A DNA stretch of 64,000 nt from assembly GCF_003937945.1 (NCBI RefSeq), contig NZ_RSEC01000046.1:186001-250000 (forward strand), given 5' to 3'. A program made the translations under genes and the position numbers. Position 1 is the first letter of the stretch. Each line of letters begins with the position of its first letter. Shown piece by piece: positions 61,584-64,000 of the stretch. This DNA comes from Amycolatopsis eburnea. Its GTDB lineage: Bacteria; Actinomycetota; Actinomycetes; Mycobacteriales; Pseudonocardiaceae. The notes beneath the pieces were generated by a model. That model was not told where the DNA came from and did not search any database. It saw nothing but the letters and a program-made list of their open reading frames with translations.

Positions 61584-62366
61584 TCAGCGGCCGGCGACGA
61601 GGTGCAGCAGGTCGTGCGCCGCGGACAGGCTCTCCGGGAGCGGGTACCAGCGGACCTCCGGCCGGGCCGCGGTGACCAGCTGCGGATCACCGCGCAGCCG
61701 ATCGCCGATCTCGCGTCGCAGGATGCGGACGCGGTGCTCCATCCCGGTGTCGCGCTCGGCGAGGACGGCCGCCGTCGACCGGCCGAGCGCCGCGGCCGTC
61801 TCGCCGCTGTCGAACACCCGCCGCAGGACGTCGGCGAGCAGGACCATCGCCATCGGGCTCGACCAGCTGTCCACCCGCGACAGGTCGAGCCCGATCACCA
61901 GCAGCACCGGCTCGCCCCCGGTCCGCGCGACGCGCCGGTACACCTCCCCCAGCCGCACCCGCAGGTACCCCTCGGTCGCCAACCCGCTGAACGACTCGGC
62001 CGCCGCACCGCCGGGCGCCTCGCCCGCGAGGTCGGCCCACCCCACCGCGGCGGCGCGCAGCATGCCGAACGGCGCGGCGCCGGGGTCGGCGGCGATCAGC
62101 CCGTCGGAGTTGTGCTCCAGGACCGCGTGCAACGCGGCGACGTCGTACAACGTCTCGTCCAGCCCGGCGCCGGTCCAGGCCCGGGACCGGCCGAGGCCGC
62201 CCAGCGCGCCGTCGACGTCGCCGCCGGACAGGACGGCGCGGCACACCGCGTCCACTTCGGGGACCGCCCAGTCGCTCGGGAACCGCCAGCCGCTGCTGAT
62301 GCTCGCGATCCGCCACCGGCTCCGGAGATCCCGCACGGCTTTGCCGGCGCACTCTCGATCGGTCAC
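61584..62366 (-). CDS. Protein of unknown function, possibly degenerate GGDEF-like
   Basis: 260 residues, cytoplasmic. N-terminal helical half (VDAVCRAVLSGGDVDGALGGLG...) and a C-terminal half reading PVLLVIGLDLSRVDSWSSPMAMVLLADVLRRVF, then RVRILRREIGDRL and LVTAARPEVRWYPLPESLSAAHDLLHL, whose strand-helix order resembles a diguanylate-cyclase fold without the GG(D/E)EF loop. That assignment is weak. Start near 62366. Downstream of the sigma-factor pair at 62.5-63.5 kb. Confidence 0.75.
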   Translation of the reverse strand: MTDRECAGKAVRDLRSRWRIASISSGWRFPSDWAVPEVDAVCRAVLSGGDVDGALGGLGRSRAWTGAGLDETLYDVAALHAVLEHNSDGLIAADPGAAPFGMLRAAAVGWADLAGEAPGGAAAESFSGLATEGYLRVRLGEVYRRVARTGGEPVLLVIGLDLSRVDSWSSPMAMVLLADVLRRVFDSGETAAALGRSTAAVLAERDTGMEHRVRILRREIGDRLRGDPQLVTAARPEVRWYPLPESLSAAHDLLHLVAGR

Positions 62367-62477
62367 CGCTCACCCCTTCGCGTGACGACCTACCCGGTCC
62401 TTCCCGTTGGTCTCGGGAATTCGACGGGCCCGGTCGCCGACCGTGACGCTGGGGCGGCGAGAGATCCACCGGATGAG

Positions 62478-62660
62478 CTAACCCTCAGGGGTGTCCGTTC
62501 GCGGGGCGGCCTCGGTGTCGTCCGCGCAGAACCACCCGTTCGTGTGCTGTTCCCCGCTCGCCGTGGGCGAAGCGTCCACCCAGGACAGTCCGGCCTCGGC
62601 GAGCAGCGTGTCGAAGATGGGCGTCGCCGCGCCGTCGTGCGGTGTGTCCACTGTGTTCAT
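62478..62660 (-). CDS. Small acidic protein downstream of sigma factor
   Basis: 60 residues; ATG at 62660 with AGGAA 6 bases upstream, 11 bp after the sigma stop codon. Acidic, with ATPIFDTLLAEAGLSWVD helix and a CADDTEAAP tail. No family recognised. Possible roles: a sigma-associated partner or a ribosomal-peptide precursor; no modification enzyme is nearby. Confidence 0.6.
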   Translation of the reverse strand: MNTVDTPHDGAATPIFDTLLAEAGLSWVDASPTASGEQHTNGWFCADDTEAAPRTDTPEG

Positions 62661-62671
62661 CGGCGTTCCTG

Positions 62672-63466
62672 TCACGGGGCCGGGGTCGTCGGCGTGCGGT
62701 GGCCGGCGCGGCGGGCGGTGGCACCGATGAACACCTTGAGGGCGAACAGGCCTTCCCGGGCCGCGCCGGGCACGGCCTGCCGGCACGACGTGCATTCGGC
62801 GAGGTGCGCCGCGACCGTCGAGGCGCAGGCGTCGTACCGCCCGCCGCGCAACCAGATTTCCAGCTGGCGCAACGCATCCCGGCAGGCCTGCGTCCGGGGC
62901 GCGGGGAGCTGCTGGGCCTGCAGGTAGGCCAGCCGCAGGCCCGCGCGGGCGCGGCCGGCCAGCGCCGCGACGCCGTTCGCGGAGATGCCCATGACCGGCG
63001 CCAGGTCGGCCGGGGTGCGGCCTTCGGCGACGATGTTCCAGAGCACGGTCCGCCAGCGCACCGGCAGGGTGTGGAAAGCGGATCTGACCAGCTCGTCGGT
63101 CGAGCGTCTGAGCACCAGCTCCTCGGTGCCTTCGGCGACCGCGGCGCCCGGGACCACCGCGTGCGGCTCGACCCGCTCCCGGTAACGGTTCCAGCGGGCG
63201 GCGAGGTTCCGCATCGTCACGACCAGGTACGGGCGCAGGTCGTCCTTCGGCCCGCCACCGGCGCGGACCACCGCGAGGACGCAGGCGAACGCCTCCGCCA
63301 CCAGGTCGTCGCGTTCCGCCGGCTGCCTGGCCCAGCGCGCCGCGACCCGGCGCAGGGGCCCGGCGTGACGACGGAACAGCCGATCCCCCGCGGCGGGGTT
63401 CCCCGCCCGCAATTCGGCGAGCAACCGCCGATCCGGCAGGTGGTCGTCGTCAGTGGATTCGTCCAT
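62672..63466 (-). CDS. Sigma-70-like factor with C-terminal zinc-finger (zf-HC2-like) tail
   Basis: 264 residues. Sigma region 2-like AERDDLVAEAFACVLAVVRAG... YLVVTMRNLAARWNRY and region 4-like LPVRWRTVLWNIVAEGRTPADLAPVMGISANGVAALAGRARAGL. The last 70 residues contain YDACASTVAAHLAECTSCRQAV, an HxxxCxxC arrangement as in anti-sigma zinc fingers. A sigma with a built-in redox or zinc control is suggested. ATG at 63466, divergent from the TetR gene. Confidence 0.85.
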   Translation of the reverse strand: MDESTDDDHLPDRRLLAELRAGNPAAGDRLFRRHAGPLRRVAARWARQPAERDDLVAEAFACVLAVVRAGGGPKDDLRPYLVVTMRNLAARWNRYRERVEPHAVVPGAAVAEGTEELVLRRSTDELVRSAFHTLPVRWRTVLWNIVAEGRTPADLAPVMGISANGVAALAGRARAGLRLAYLQAQQLPAPRTQACRDALRQLEIWLRGGRYDACASTVAAHLAECTSCRQAVPGAAREGLFALKVFIGATARRAGHRTPTTPAP

Positions 63467-63519
63467 CGCTACTCCGATTCGGCGCCGCTTGCACTCTCGG
63501 TGATTTGATCGCGCACAAA

Positions 63520-63554
63520 GTAACAGTTACAGAAGTGTAGCCCTAAATGGCTAC
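63520..63554. promoter_or_regulatory. Candidate TetR operator(s)
   Basis: GTAACAGTTAC (63520-63530) is a perfect 11-base palindrome, and GTAGCC-CTAAAT-GGCTAC (63537-63554) is an inverted repeat, both within 60 bp of the TetR start in the divergent gap. Confidence 0.55.
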
Positions 63555-63574
63555 CCGGTACGCTTCGCGAAGTG

Positions 63575-64000
63575 ATGGCTTCCAGAGCGGGCACCGGGCC
63601 CGGCGACGGCCGCGCGGCGCGCTGGGCGGGGCAACGCGAGCGCCGGCGCCGCGAATTCGTCGACGCGGCGCTGCGCGCGATCGCCGAACACGGCCCGCGC
63701 GTGTCGGCCACCCACATCGCCGACGCCGCCGGCGTGGCCCGCCCCCAGCTGTACCGGCAATTCGACGACGCGGCGGACCTGACGCGCGCCATCGCCGACC
63801 GGGCCACCGAGCAGATCATCGTGGCGATGCGGCCGGTGTGGGAGCCCCAGGGCAGCGCCATGCAAATGATCTCCGCGGCCGTCGACGCCCACACCGGCTG
63901 GCTCGCCGAAAACGGCAACCTCTACCGCTACCTGACCCTGCACTCCCAGATCGGCCGCCGCGAGGGCGAGGACGCGATCGCCGACGTCAAAACGGTCATC
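63575..64000 (+). CDS. TetR-family transcriptional regulator (3' end beyond right edge)
   Basis: 142 residues visible. HTH of the TetR type: RREFVDAALRAIAEHGPRVSATHIADAAGVARPQLYRQFDDAADL. The first helix is preceded by an Arg-rich stretch. ATG at 63575. The effector domain has just begun. Probably autoregulates through the palindromes upstream. Confidence 0.92.
   Translation, partial: MASRAGTGPGDGRAARWAGQRERRRREFVDAALRAIAEHGPRVSATHIADAAGVARPQLYRQFDDAADLTRAIADRATEQIIVAMRPVWEPQGSAMQMISAAVDAHTGWLAENGNLYRYLTLHSQIGRREGEDAIADVKTVI

Overview
The window is very GC-rich, with strong G/C preference at third codon positions, many GTG starts and dense operons. Macrolide-type biosynthesis genes, LAL regulators, an ECF42-type sigma factor and dispersed TGAATGASTCATTCA palindromes fit a filamentous actinomycete. 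Amycolatopsis or a close Pseudonocardiales relative is my best guess, by inference only.

Region 1 (1-40 kb) is one edge of a type I modular polyketide cluster. A PKS subunit on the minus strand runs off the left end: docking helix, KS-AT-DH-KR-ACP, KS-AT-KR-ACP, then a third KS. Both complete AT domains look malonyl-specific. Upstream lie a GDP-mannose 4,6-dehydratase and, divergently, a GDP-perosamine-synthase-like aminotransferase, so the product is probably decorated with a 4-amino-6-deoxyhexose; no glycosyltransferase is visible. A complete five-gene FkbG/H/I/J/K set for methoxymalonyl-ACP (28.5-32.8 kb), a type II thioesterase, a P450, a PimM-like PAS-LuxR activator and three giant LAL regulators complete the visible cluster. 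The methoxymalonyl-specific AT must lie outside the window if that extender unit is used.

Embedded between the sugar genes and the regulators (13.7-19.8 kb) is a seven-gene operon holding a whole PTS phosphorelay: HPr, EI and separate mannitol-type EIIA, EIIB and EIIC, plus a zinc MDR dehydrogenase and a 1-phosphofructokinase-family kinase. It would import and phosphorylate a sugar or polyol and feed it to glycolysis. A DeoR regulator at 37.5 kb is a candidate controller.

Region 2 (39.7-64 kb) is general chromosomal content: a VWA/Calx-beta secreted protein, an MFS exporter facing a ROK regulator, a multidomain secreted sugar enzyme (PA14, GSDH, CBM, DUF1080), a broken small membrane protein, MarR with its operator, alpha/beta and metallo-beta-lactamase hydrolases, a DHFR-like/YCII/ECF42 operon, two secreted peptidoglycan hydrolases sharing a tachylectin-like domain, small secreted or Trp-rich proteins, a LuxR gene whose 3' end is tandemly duplicated, a DUF6351-like esterase, an SDR, a sigma factor fused to a zinc-finger tail and a TetR gene cut by the right end.

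Repeats are a theme: low-complexity in-frame expansions in the PKS, one LAL and a DUF742-like protein; three copies of a 53-bp double palindrome; paired CACGTG palindromes; and a 195-bp tandem duplication.
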